This document shows positions 33,968-41,973 of a stretch of 43,817 nt of DNA, piece by piece. Where the stretch lies: the NCBI GenBank assembly GCA_945897915.1, contig CAMDGB010000019.1, forward strand, positions 1 to 43,817. Reading direction: 5' to 3'. The position numbers and the translations under genes are program-made. The DNA comes from Chryseobacterium gleum (GTDB lineage Bacteria > Bacteroidota > Bacteroidia > Flavobacteriales > Flavobacteriaceae). Position 1 is the first letter of the stretch; each line of letters opens with the position of its first letter. The notes below the pieces were generated by a model, which was not told where the DNA came from, ran no database searches, and saw only the letters and a list, made by a program, of their open reading frames with translations.

Positions 33968-35008
33968 TTAATCTTCTTCAATTTGTACTGCTTTACTATA
34001 AACACGCCATTTTTCAATGCAAGATGAAATTTCCTCGGGTATTTCACTTGTAAAACGTAAGAACTCACCAGTTGAAGGATGTTTAAAACCCAAAGTCCTG
34101 GCATGAAGTGCTTGTCTGGGCAAAGTTTTGAAACAATTATCTATAAATTGTTTGTATTTAGTAAATGTAGTTCCTTTTAAAATTTTATCGCCACCATAAC
34201 GTTCATCATTAAAAAGCGTGTGTCCAATATATTTCATGTGTACTCGAATTTGATGCGTTCTGCCTGTTTCTAATTGGCAAGAAACTACGGTAACATATCC
34301 AAATCGTTCCAAAACTTTAAAATGCGTAATAGCAGGTTTTCCTTGATCGCCTTCAGGATATACATGCATTTGCATTCTATTTATGGGATGACGGTCTATA
34401 TTCCCTTCAATAGTACCTTCATCTTCTTCAATATTTCCCCAAACTATAGCATAATATTCACGTTCTGACGTTTTTGCAGCAAACTGTTTGGTTAAATACA
34501 ACATGGCTTCTTCTGTTTTTGCTACTACTAAAAGTCCTGAAGTGTCTTTGTCAATTCGGTGAACCAATCCAGGCCTTTCACTGCTATTCATTGGTAAATT
34601 ATCAAAATGATACGCCAAAGCATTAACCAAAGTCCCAGAATAATTTCCATGTCCGGGATGCACAACCATTCCTGCGGATTTGTTTACAACAATAACTTGA
34701 TCGTCTTCATAAACAATATCAATTGGAATATTTTCACCTTTTAATAAATGTTCATATGGAGGATGCTCCAACATCACTCTAACTATATCGTCTGGTTTTA
34801 CTTTATAATTGGATTTTACAGCAATGTCATTTACAAAAATGGTTCCAGCATCAGCTGCTTTTTGAATTTTACTTCTTGTGGTATTTTCAATGCTGTTTAT
34901 CAAAAATTTATCAATTCGTAAAGGTTGTTGGCCTTTTGCTATTTCAAAACGATGGTGTTCAAATAAATCTTCATCGGGCGTTTCATTTTCATCTATAAAT
35001 TCTTGCAT
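33968..35008 (-). CDS. RluA/RluD-family 23S rRNA pseudouridine synthase
   Basis: Enzymes of this family convert uridines of 23S rRNA to pseudouridine. The 346-residue protein has an N-terminal S4 RNA-binding domain (about 27-80, LRIDKFLINSI, IFVNDIAVKSNYKV) and a catalytic domain with RPGLVHRIDKDTSGLLVVAKT, in which Asp153 is the catalytic residue. GRTHQIRVH and GDKILKGTTF follow. The size and S4 domain fit RluD best; RluC is the alternative. Its start overlaps the stop of the PASTA gene by one base, so the two are coupled. Confidence 0.94.
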   Translation of the reverse strand: MQEFIDENETPDEDLFEHHRFEIAKGQQPLRIDKFLINSIENTTRSKIQKAADAGTIFVNDIAVKSNYKVKPDDIVRVMLEHPPYEHLLKGENIPIDIVYEDDQVIVVNKSAGMVVHPGHGNYSGTLVNALAYHFDNLPMNSSERPGLVHRIDKDTSGLLVVAKTEEAMLYLTKQFAAKTSEREYYAIVWGNIEEDEGTIEGNIDRHPINRMQMHVYPEGDQGKPAITHFKVLERFGYVTVVSCQLETGRTHQIRVHMKYIGHTLFNDERYGGDKILKGTTFTKYKQFIDNCFKTLPRQALHARTLGFKHPSTGEFLRFTSEIPEEISSCIEKWRVYSKAVQIEED

Positions 35009-35616
35009 TATTTTGTAGTATCAATTTCTATATTTTGTAAAGAATCCAAGTCTTCATCAGTAAATATGTCTTTTCCATCACCTAAAACAAAATCAATTTT
35101 AGAGTTCTTCATTAGCTTATCTCCAGCTTTTAGTTGTTTTCCTTTATAAGAAACTTCTAATACAATATCTTTAGCTAAATCTGGCACATATTTTAATTCG
35201 CCTTCTACTAAACCTAAAACTCTTAAAGCGTTTGCTGCTTGACGAAATGTTTTGTTTTTTAAATCTGGAAAAGTTACCATAGCATAACCACCAGCATTTA
35301 GCTTTACGTAAATTTTACGGCCGTTTTTTACGTTAGAACCAGCTATTGGATCTTGTTCTACTATTGTATAAGGTGGAAATTCTGGTTTAAATTCAACAGT
35401 ATCTAATAAGAAAACTTCCAAACCTTCCTCATCAAGTTTTTCTTCGGCAATTTCTAATTTCATTTTAGATAAATTAGGCACCTTAATTTCTTCTCCATGA
35501 TTTGTACTGAAATCTAAAAACTTCACAAACGCTACTAAAAATAGGATAACAATTACTAATGCCAAAAATAAATTTTTGAAAAATGTGGAACTCGTTAAAA
35601 ACTTTCTTAAACTCAT
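35008..35616 (-). CDS. Membrane-anchored PASTA-domain protein without kinase
   Basis: PASTA domains bind peptidoglycan fragments. From the ATG at 35616 the protein has 202 residues: a short cytoplasmic N-terminus, one membrane helix (about 14-36, LFLALVIVILFLVAFVKFL), then PASTA-like units (EIKVPNLSKMKLEIAEEKL; VTFPDLKNKTFRQAANALRVLGL) and an acidic tail. There is no kinase domain. A start at 35634 would put the ATG inside the -7 promoter element, so 35616 is preferred. The gene is coupled to the pseudouridine synthase and divergent from ddl; the link with ddl suggests a cell-wall role. Confidence 0.9.
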   Translation of the reverse strand: MSLRKFLTSSTFFKNLFLALVIVILFLVAFVKFLDFSTNHGEEIKVPNLSKMKLEIAEEKLDEEGLEVFLLDTVEFKPEFPPYTIVEQDPIAGSNVKNGRKIYVKLNAGGYAMVTFPDLKNKTFRQAANALRVLGLVEGELKYVPDLAKDIVLEVSYKGKQLKAGDKLMKNSKIDFVLGDGKDIFTDEDLDSLQNIEIDTTK

Positions 35617-35631
35617 TGAAATATATTTTCG

Positions 35632-35639
35632 CAAATATA
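35632..35639 (-). promoter_or_regulatory. -7 element for the PASTA operon
   Basis: On the minus strand TATATTTG matches TAnnTTTG, 15 bases before the ATG at 35616. The -33 box is not evident. Confidence 0.5.
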
Positions 35640-35661
35640 AGAAAAGTAAAACATTTTATGA

Positions 35662-35669
35662 TATTTTTG
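35662..35669 (+). promoter_or_regulatory. -7 element for ddl
   Basis: TATTTTTG matches TAnnTTTG and lies 26 bases before the ATG at 35696. The divergent PASTA promoter is about 22 bases away. Confidence 0.5.
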
Positions 35670-35695
35670 TATAAAACAGAAATAAATATTTTTTT

Positions 35696-36682
35696 ATGAA
35701 CATAGCAGTTGTAATGGGCGGATATTCAGACGAATCTGTAATTTCTTTAAGAAGTGGACAACTTATTTTAACCCATTTAAACAAAGATAAATATCAAGTT
35801 TTTGAGGTTCACATATTAAATGAAGGTTGGTATGTGAAAATAGATGAACAAAAACTTCCAATTAACCGTGCCGATTTTTCATTTGAACACAATGGAATTT
35901 CTGTAAAATTTGATGTGGCTGTGAACACTATTCATGGAACTCCAGGAGAAGATGGTCATTTACAATCCTATTGGGAATTGATTGATTTACCTTATACTGG
36001 TTGCGGTTTTTACCAAAGTGCGCTTACTTTTAGCAAAAGAGATACGCTTTCTGTTTTAGGAAAATTTGATATTCCAAAAGCCAATTCAGTTTATATTACA
36101 AAAGGCCAAGAAATAGATGGTGCAAAAATTGCTAAAAAACTAGGTTTTCCATTTTTCGTAAAACCCAATCAGTCTGGCAGTAGTTTAGGAATCTCAATGG
36201 TAAAAGAATTATCAGAATTTGATAAAGCGTTAGCATTTGCATTTGCGGAAGACAAAGATATTTTAATTGAATCTCAATTAAAAGGAATCGAAATTTCGGT
36301 TGGTGTAATGAAATTGAATGGAAATACAAAAGTATTAGGAATAACAGAAATTGTTTCTGGAAATGATTTTTTCGATTATGAAGCCAAATATTTAGGCAAA
36401 TCTGAAGAAATTACTCCTGCCCGACTTACTAAAGAAGTTTCGGAATTAGTAGAAAAATCTGCAGCAAAAATATACGAAGCACTTGGAATGCAAGGATTTT
36501 CTCGCATCGATTTTATTGTAATGAATGACATTCCTCATTTTATTGAAATTAATACCAATCCGGGATTGAGTCCACAAAGTATATTTCCGCAGCAAGCAGC
36601 TTATGCCAATTTGAATTTTTCAGATTTATTAGAAAACGAAATCAAATTGGCTTTAGAAAGAAAGCCAATTTGGAAGAAATAA
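35696..36682 (+). CDS. ddl: D-alanine--D-alanine ligase
   Basis: Ddl makes the D-Ala-D-Ala dipeptide of peptidoglycan using ATP. The 328-residue ATP-grasp protein opens MNIAVVMGGYSDESVISLRSG, with HGTPGEDGHLQ, PYTGCG, KPNQSGSSLGISMV, and the metal site FIEINTNPGLSPQSIFPQQ. All are diagnostic and the length is normal. Ser in the N-terminal SDESVISL block corresponds to the common SExxVSL variant. coaD follows 42 bases later, probably in the same transcript. Confidence 0.97.
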   Translation: MNIAVVMGGYSDESVISLRSGQLILTHLNKDKYQVFEVHILNEGWYVKIDEQKLPINRADFSFEHNGISVKFDVAVNTIHGTPGEDGHLQSYWELIDLPYTGCGFYQSALTFSKRDTLSVLGKFDIPKANSVYITKGQEIDGAKIAKKLGFPFFVKPNQSGSSLGISMVKELSEFDKALAFAFAEDKDILIESQLKGIEISVGVMKLNGNTKVLGITEIVSGNDFFDYEAKYLGKSEEITPARLTKEVSELVEKSAAKIYEALGMQGFSRIDFIVMNDIPHFIEINTNPGLSPQSIFPQQAAYANLNFSDLLENEIKLALERKPIWKK

Positions 36683-36724
36683 ACAAAATATTCGAATTGA
36701 ATCAAATATTTTAAAATATTTATT

Positions 36725-37183
36725 ATGAAAAAAGCAATTTTCCCAGGTTCGTTTGATCCAATTACAAACGGACATTATGATATTATTAAACGTGGCATTT
36801 CTTTATTTGATGAAGTAATCGTCGCCATTGGAATAAACGCAGACAAAAAATACATGTTTACTTTAGAAGACAGAAAACGCTTTATCGAAGAAGCATTTAA
36901 AGACGAACCAAAAGTAAAAGTTATCACGTATTCTGGTTTAACAATCGATTTGTGTAAAGAAGAAAAAGCCCAATTTATATTACGTGGATTACGTAACCCT
37001 GCCGATTTTGAATTTGAAAAAGCCATTGCTCATACGAACAGACGATTATCTAAAATTGAAACCGTATTTTTATTAACAGCTGCAAAAACGTCTTATATTT
37101 CTTCAAGTATTGTGCGTGATGTAATAAGAAATGGCGGCGACGCTTCTCCATTTGTACCAGATTCAGTTGTTTGTAAAATATAA
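36725..37183 (+). CDS. coaD: Phosphopantetheine adenylyltransferase
   Basis: CoaD adenylates 4'-phosphopantetheine in coenzyme A synthesis. The 152-residue protein starts MKKAIFPGSFDPITNGHYDII, with the nucleotidyltransferase TNGH motif, and has RGLRNPADFEFE and the SYISSSIVRDV motif (the usual ISSTxVR). Length is typical. It lies downstream of ddl. An inverted repeat element and no classic terminator follow. Confidence 0.97.
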   Translation: MKKAIFPGSFDPITNGHYDIIKRGISLFDEVIVAIGINADKKYMFTLEDRKRFIEEAFKDEPKVKVITYSGLTIDLCKEEKAQFILRGLRNPADFEFEKAIAHTNRRLSKIETVFLLTAAKTSYISSSIVRDVIRNGGDASPFVPDSVVCKI

Positions 37184-37217
37184 ATTAAAAAAAGGTCATT
37201 ACTAAAATAACTAATTT

Positions 37218-37297
37218 TGTCATTCCGAATTTATTTCGGAATCTATAAATATTTGAAAATAAAAATTTAAAGAAACTGAAACGAGTTCAGTTTGACA
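37218..37297. repeat. Dispersed inverted repeat, copy 2 (mismatched arms)
   Basis: The left arm (37218-37244) reads TGTCATTCCGAATTTATTTC then GGAATCT; the right arm (37272-37297) is the reverse complement of TGTCAAACTGAACTCGTTTC then AGTTTC. Outer bases match the other copies, but the arms differ more from each other than in copies 1 and 3. It lies between convergent coaD and the helicase gene. Confidence 0.78.
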
Positions 37298-37328
37298 ACA
37301 ATAAAATTTTTAAGACTTACTACTTAAT

Positions 37329-38678
37329 TTAATCTTCTAATGCATTTTTGACAACGTCTCGGGCAACTTCAATTTTATATTTTTTGCCTTTCATTTTTTC
37401 ATCCTTAATATTTTGTAGCAATGGTACTACTTTAGCATATTTTACTGCGGCAAACGAAACAAAATCTTTGACTTCAATTAAACCTAAATCGCCTTTTTCT
37501 AACTTTCCTTTTTGAGAAAAGAAACCTAAAATATCAACTTTATTTAATTTGTTTTTCTTGCCACCACTAATGTAAATGGTTTTAAATTCTGGTGGTTTCG
37601 GAATGACACTATAATTTGATACATCAATTTTCTTCATATCGTAATCAATATAATCCATTTTTTTCTCACTTTCGTGAATGATAATATATGCGGTTCCAGA
37701 TGCCATCATACGAGCGGTACGACCATTTCTATGCGTAAACTCATCTACTTTTGAAGGCAAATGATAATGAATTACATTTTTCATTTCCGGAATATCCAAA
37801 CCACGCGCTCCTAAATCGGTTGTAATTAAATACGAAATACTTCCATTTCTAAACTGAATTAACGCTCTTTCACGTTCTTCTTGTTCTAATCCACCATGAT
37901 AAAATACTGAGAAAATGCCTTTATCATTCAAATAATCGCTAATTCTTTCAACTGCTTCCCGATGATTACAGAAAATAATAGCATTCTGAGATTTTAACGA
38001 ACAAATTAAATGAAATAAGGAGTTGACCTTATCTTTCTCTTTAGAAATTACCAATTTAAAATCTAAATTAGTTTCTGTTTTTTTCTTATCAATGTAATTT
38101 AAAACGTTTGGGTTTTCAATTCTGGTATATTTTGGGACTTCAACACCATCTGTTGCAGAGACTAAAATTCTTTTTTCTAAATTGTTTAATTTCCCAATAA
38201 TGAAACGCATTTCTTCATGAAAACCCAATTGTAATGATTTATCAAATTCATCTAAAACTAAGGTTTTTATGTATTTTGGATCAAACGTTTCTCTTTCTAA
38301 ATGGTCTGCTAATCTTCCAGGAGTTCCAATCAAAACAGCTGGTGGGTTACTTAAATTTTTAATTTCTGTTTCAATAGAATGGCCGCCATAACAAATATTG
38401 ACTTTGAAAGTAGTGGCCATTTTTTTCCAAACTTGTTCAATTTGTAATCCCAATTCTCGTGAAGGTACTATAATCATACATTGTACTCTATTATTGTCTT
38501 CTTCTAAAAGTTGAAAAATCGGCAATAAAAAAGCTAGTGTTTTACCTGAACCCGTTGGTGAAAGCAGCACCACATCAGAATCAATTAAAATTGAAGTTTC
38601 AGCAGCTACCTGCATTTTATTTAAACTTTCGATACCTAAATTCAAAAGTATATTGTTGGAATGTAAATTTTTATTCAT
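37329..38678 (-). CDS. DEAD-box RNA helicase with DbpA-like C-terminus
   Basis: The 449-residue protein contains the Q motif (LLNLGIESLNKMQ), motif I PTGSGKT (41-47), PSREL, TPGR, motif II as DEFD (143-146), SAT (174-176), ARGLDIP and motif VI as HRNGRTAR. The C-terminal part (about 365-449, YISGGKKNKLNKVDILGFFSQ) fits a DbpA RNA-binding domain, which targets such helicases to 23S rRNA, so ribosome assembly is likely. Met22 is too late to be the start because it would remove the Q motif. The promoter's -7 element ends 4 bases before the ATG. Confidence 0.93.
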   Translation of the reverse strand: MNKNLHSNNILLNLGIESLNKMQVAAETSILIDSDVVLLSPTGSGKTLAFLLPIFQLLEEDNNRVQCMIIVPSRELGLQIEQVWKKMATTFKVNICYGGHSIETEIKNLSNPPAVLIGTPGRLADHLERETFDPKYIKTLVLDEFDKSLQLGFHEEMRFIIGKLNNLEKRILVSATDGVEVPKYTRIENPNVLNYIDKKKTETNLDFKLVISKEKDKVNSLFHLICSLKSQNAIIFCNHREAVERISDYLNDKGIFSVFYHGGLEQEERERALIQFRNGSISYLITTDLGARGLDIPEMKNVIHYHLPSKVDEFTHRNGRTARMMASGTAYIIIHESEKKMDYIDYDMKKIDVSNYSVIPKPPEFKTIYISGGKKNKLNKVDILGFFSQKGKLEKGDLGLIEVKDFVSFAAVKYAKVVPLLQNIKDEKMKGKKYKIEVARDVVKNALED

Positions 38679-38682
38679 GCTA

Positions 38683-38713
38683 CAAAGGTAGTTTTTAATT
38701 TGCCAATGTTCAA
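38683..38713 (-). promoter_or_regulatory. Helicase promoter abutting the start codon
   Basis: On the minus strand TTG (38713-38711), a 20-base spacer, then TACCTTTG (38690-38683). Only TAGC separates it from the ATG at 38678, so the transcript would start at or next to the start codon. Confidence 0.7.
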
Positions 38714-38737
38714 TTATATATTATGTAAGTATGGAAA

Positions 38738-38768
38738 TTGAAATTGCCATTTATAATTCTTACTTTTG
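38738..38768 (+). promoter_or_regulatory. Promoter of the M14 peptidase gene
   Basis: TTG (38738-38740), a 20-base spacer, then TACTTTTG (38761-38768), an exact consensus match. It ends 18 bases before the ATG at 38787 and overlaps an upstream in-frame TTG, which is therefore not the start. Confidence 0.72.
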
Positions 38769-38786
38769 GAATTCAAAAATTCAATT

Positions 38787-40496
38787 ATGCGTTTTATTCT
38801 TTTCTTAATATTTACTTCGTTATCAGTAAATGCTCAAAATAACTCGTTAACCCCTTTTGAAAAAGGAAACAAAAACCAATCTACTACTTATGAAGATTGT
38901 ATTTCTTTTTATCAATCGTTAGCTACCAATTCAGACAAAATTGAAATGAAAACCATGGGTTTAACAGACAGTGGAAAACCTTTACATATTATAATTTTTT
39001 CTGAAAATAACGATTTTACTTTTACTCAAAACAAAGCCGTTTTATTAATCAATAACGGAATTCATCCTGGAGAACCAGACGGAATTGATGCGACTATGAT
39101 GTTAATGCGAGATTTGGCAAATGCAAAAATAAAAGTTCCTAAAAATACCCTTGTTGTGGCTATTCCAGTATATAACATTGATGGCATGTTGAATAGAAAT
39201 TCGTTTTCCAGAGCCAATCAAAATGGACCTGAAGCCTACGGATTTAGAGGAAATGGTAGAAATTACGATTTAAATAGAGATTTTATAAAATCGGACACTC
39301 GAAATTCTAGAAGTTTTCAAGCACTTTTTCATACCGTAAATCCTGATGTTTTTTTAGATAATCACGTTTCAAATGGCGCAGATTATCAATATACGTTTAC
39401 TTGTATTGCTACACAACACGAACGTTTAGGCGAGAAATTGGGTAATTTTTTCAAAAAGGAAATGTATCCAGAAATGGTAAACGATATGCAAAAAAAGAAA
39501 ATTGACGTCATTCCGTATGTCAACATTCACGGTGCAAAACCTGATTTAGGCTACGAACAATTTACAGATACGCCTCGTTATGCTACTGGTTACACTACAT
39601 TATTTAATACTCTGGGATTTGTTCCTGAAACGCATATGTTGAAACCTTACAAAGACCGTGTGAAAACGACTTATGAATTTATGGTTACAGCAATTAATTA
39701 TACCGATGCGAATTGGAAAAAAATAAAACAAGTAAGAAAAGAGAATTTAGAAGATTACAAAGCAGGAAAACAATATCCATTAAGTTGGGCAATCGACTCT
39801 ACAAAGGTTTCTTACATGGATTTTAAAGGCTATGAAGCCGGTTACAAACCGAGTGAAATCTCTGGCAAAGACAGATTGTTTTATGATAGAAATAAACCTT
39901 TTACAAAGAAAATACCGTTTTATGGAAATTACAAACCAACAAAATTCGTAACTATTCCGAAGATTTATATTGTGCCTCAAAGTCAGTGGCAAATAATTGA
40001 GTTATTGAAATTGAATAACATAGAAATGACTAAAATTTCTCAAAATGAAATACTTGAAGTAGAAATCTATAAAATTGACAGCTATCAAACAGGAAAAAAT
40101 CCGTACGAAGGGCATTACGGGCATTATAATACAACTGTTACCAAAAATATAGAGAAAATGGAATTTAGAGCAGGCGATTATAAAATTTCAACCAATCAGT
40201 TAGGTATAAAATATTTATTAGAAACTTTAGAACCAGAAGCTGTTGATTCTTATTTTAATTGGAATTTCTTTGATACGATTTTACAACAAAAAGAAGGCTA
40301 TTCCAGTTACGTTTTTGAAGATGCTGCGAAACAAATTTTAGATGAAAACCCAACTTTAAAACAAGAATTCGAAACTAAAAAACAAAAAGATAAAGCTTTC
40401 GCAGAAAACGGTGGAGATCAATTGAATTGGGTATACAAACATTCCAAATACTTTGAAAAAGAGTTTATGAGATATCCTGTTTATAGAATAAATTAA
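38787..40496 (+). CDS. Secreted M14-family zinc carboxypeptidase
   Basis: M14 peptidases remove residues from the C-terminus of peptides using one zinc ion. From the ATG at 38787 the protein has 569 residues with a signal peptide ending at about Gln17 (LSVNAQ). Zinc ligands are His93 and Glu96 in GIHPGEPDG and the His in LDNHVSNGADYQY; FVPETHML near the end of the domain may supply the general-base Glu. RGNGRNYDLNRDF supplies substrate-binding Arg/Asn residues. The remaining roughly 270 residues are a C-terminal extension of unknown role. The long form is common in Bacteroidota. Substrate is unknown. Confidence 0.92.
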   Translation: MRFILFLIFTSLSVNAQNNSLTPFEKGNKNQSTTYEDCISFYQSLATNSDKIEMKTMGLTDSGKPLHIIIFSENNDFTFTQNKAVLLINNGIHPGEPDGIDATMMLMRDLANAKIKVPKNTLVVAIPVYNIDGMLNRNSFSRANQNGPEAYGFRGNGRNYDLNRDFIKSDTRNSRSFQALFHTVNPDVFLDNHVSNGADYQYTFTCIATQHERLGEKLGNFFKKEMYPEMVNDMQKKKIDVIPYVNIHGAKPDLGYEQFTDTPRYATGYTTLFNTLGFVPETHMLKPYKDRVKTTYEFMVTAINYTDANWKKIKQVRKENLEDYKAGKQYPLSWAIDSTKVSYMDFKGYEAGYKPSEISGKDRLFYDRNKPFTKKIPFYGNYKPTKFVTIPKIYIVPQSQWQIIELLKLNNIEMTKISQNEILEVEIYKIDSYQTGKNPYEGHYGHYNTTVTKNIEKMEFRAGDYKISTNQLGIKYLLETLEPEAVDSYFNWNFFDTILQQKEGYSSYVFEDAAKQILDENPTLKQEFETKKQKDKAFAENGGDQLNWVYKHSKYFEKEFMRYPVYRIN

Positions 40497-40541
40497 TAAT
40501 TAGCCAATTTGCTGTAAAATTACTCTAATTGGAATATTAAC

Positions 40542-41156
40542 TTATTTTCCAATTGATACATTAGTATTTTCACTTTCAAACAACAACTTAATATTCTCGT
40601 ATGAATTACCTAGAGCTGCTTCAATTTCTGAAGGTTTCAACCAAACAGCTTTAGAAATGCCTTCTTTTTCTTGCGGACAAGTTACTCCTGAAAAATTAGT
40701 TTTCATTTTAAACCAATAGGTGATTTTTAGCTTAAAAATTCCGTTACGTTTAAATACATGATAGGTTTTTTGTAATTTTTCTGTAATATTTAATCCTGAA
40801 ACACCTGTTTCCTCTTCTACTTCTCTAATTGCTGCATCTTCTATGGTTTCGTCTTTTTCAATTCCGCCTTTTGGCAGATCCCATTTACCATTTCTAAAAA
40901 TGAACAAAACTTCGCCATTGGCATTAAAAACCAAACCACCTCCTGCTTTAGCCACAGGAATTTTAGATTTCAAAGTCTTCATAATTAACTTTTCATCTGA
41001 GTGGTACAAATAGGCACTTTGTATTTTATTCAAAAATAATTCTGAGATTACTTTTGGAATATTTACCGTTTCTAACAGATAAATTTTGAAATTTGTTTCC
41101 TTTTCAATTTTATTTGTCAAAAAAAGTGGTTTCTCGTTTACAAAAACTTTATACAT
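40542..41156 (-). CDS. NUDIX hydrolase
   Basis: From the ATG at 41156 the protein has 204 residues. An N-terminal region (about 1-65) of unknown role precedes the NUDIX domain. The NUDIX box is complete: GGIEKDETIEDAAIREVEEE then TGV fits GX5EX7REUXEEXGU. KWDLPKGG just before it is typical. Such enzymes cleave nucleoside diphosphate-linked compounds; a diadenosine-polyphosphate or (deoxy)nucleotide pyrophosphatase is possible, but the substrate cannot be told. The longer upstream start (41183) would overlap pyrE and is unnecessary. It is divergent from pyrE with 7 bases between the start codons. Confidence 0.92.
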   Translation of the reverse strand: MYKVFVNEKPLFLTNKIEKETNFKIYLLETVNIPKVISELFLNKIQSAYLYHSDEKLIMKTLKSKIPVAKAGGGLVFNANGEVLFIFRNGKWDLPKGGIEKDETIEDAAIREVEEETGVSGLNITEKLQKTYHVFKRNGIFKLKITYWFKMKTNFSGVTCPQEKEGISKAVWLKPSEIEAALGNSYENIKLLFESENTNVSIGK

Positions 41157-41159
41157 TTG
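41152..41159 (+). promoter_or_regulatory. pyrE -7 element abutting the start codon
   Basis: TACATTTG matches TAnnTTTG and ends 4 bases before the ATG at 41164, so transcription would start at or beside the start codon. No TTG box is evident. It overlaps the start codon of the divergent NUDIX gene. Confidence 0.6.
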
Positions 41160-41163
41160 CAAT

Positions 41164-41805
41164 ATGATATTTAATAACAACACAGCACAACAAACAGCCG
41201 AATTGCTTTTACAAATAAACGCAATTAAATTAGAAACAAAAAATCATTTTACATGGGCTTCTGGCTGGAAAAGTCCAATTTATTGTGACAACCGCGTAAT
41301 TCTTTCGTTTCCAGCGGTTAGAAATTATATTAGAGATGAATTTGTAAAGCAAATTGAAGCCAAATTTGGTCGTCCAGATGTAATTGCTGGTGTAGCAACT
41401 GGTGCAATTGGGATTGGAATCTTAGTAGCAGAAGTTATGGGATTGCCTTTTGTTTATGTTCGTCCAGAAGCAAAAAAGCACGGTAGACAAAATCAGGTAG
41501 AAGGTTTTTTGCAAAAAGGTCAGACCGTAATTGTCGTAGAAGATTTAATTTCAACTGGCGGAAGCAGCTTAATGGCTGTTGAAGCATTACGCAATGAAGG
41601 CGCTAATGTAAAAGGAATGGCGGCTATTTTTACTTATGGTTTTCCTATTTCAGAAGAAAAAATTGCAGCAGCAAAATTAGACGTATATACATTAAGTAAT
41701 TACGAAAACTTAATTGAAAAAGCGGTTGAGAAAAAATATGTTTCAGAAGAAGAATTAGAAACACTACAATCTTGGAATAGTAATCCCAGTGAATGGGGAA
41801 AATAG
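41164..41805 (+). CDS. pyrE: Orotate phosphoribosyltransferase
   Basis: PyrE joins orotate to PRPP to form OMP in pyrimidine synthesis. From the ATG at 41164 it has 213 residues, the normal size, and begins MIFNNNTAQQTAELLLQINA. HFTWASGWKSPIYCDNR, the GVATGAIGIG loop, RPEAKKHGRQNQVEG (the catalytic loop) and the PRPP motif VIVVEDLISTGGSS are intact. A longer in-frame start at 41086 would run through the divergent NUDIX gene and is rejected. A hairpin terminator and an inverted repeat follow. Confidence 0.97.
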   Translation: MIFNNNTAQQTAELLLQINAIKLETKNHFTWASGWKSPIYCDNRVILSFPAVRNYIRDEFVKQIEAKFGRPDVIAGVATGAIGIGILVAEVMGLPFVYVRPEAKKHGRQNQVEGFLQKGQTVIVVEDLISTGGSSLMAVEALRNEGANVKGMAAIFTYGFPISEEKIAAAKLDVYTLSNYENLIEKAVEKKYVSEEELETLQSWNSNPSEWGK

Positions 41806-41850
41806 TTTTTAGAATGTTAGATTTTTAGACAAATTAGAAAATTAGACATA

Positions 41851-41885
41851 AAAAAAAGCAAATTCATTTGAATTTGCTTTTTTTT
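41851..41885. terminator. Terminator after pyrE (bidirectional)
   Basis: GCAAATTC (41858-41865) pairs with GAATTTGC (41870-41877), with seven flanking A residues and eight T residues. It lies 46 bases after the pyrE stop, between convergent genes. Confidence 0.9.
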
Positions 41886-41897
41886 AGATTAAATATT

Positions 41898-41965
41898 TGT
41901 CAATCTGAACTTGTTTCAGATTCTGATCTGTATAATTAAGATTCTGAAACAAGTTCAGAATGACA
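41898..41965. repeat. Dispersed inverted repeat, copy 3
   Basis: The left arm (41898-41924) TGTCAATCTGAACTTGTTTC then AGATTCT and the right arm (41939-41965) are reverse complements except at one position. It equals copy 1 in inverted orientation: its left arm matches the complement of the right arm of copy 1. It lies 12 bases after the pyrE terminator, between convergent genes. Confidence 0.92.
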
Positions 41966-41973
41966 AAGCAAAG

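Noticed and set aside
40503..40532. CCAATT...AATTGG hairpin between the M14 peptidase and NUDIX genes
   Set aside because: Six AT-rich pairs, a 17-base loop and no T-tract: too weak to call a terminator.
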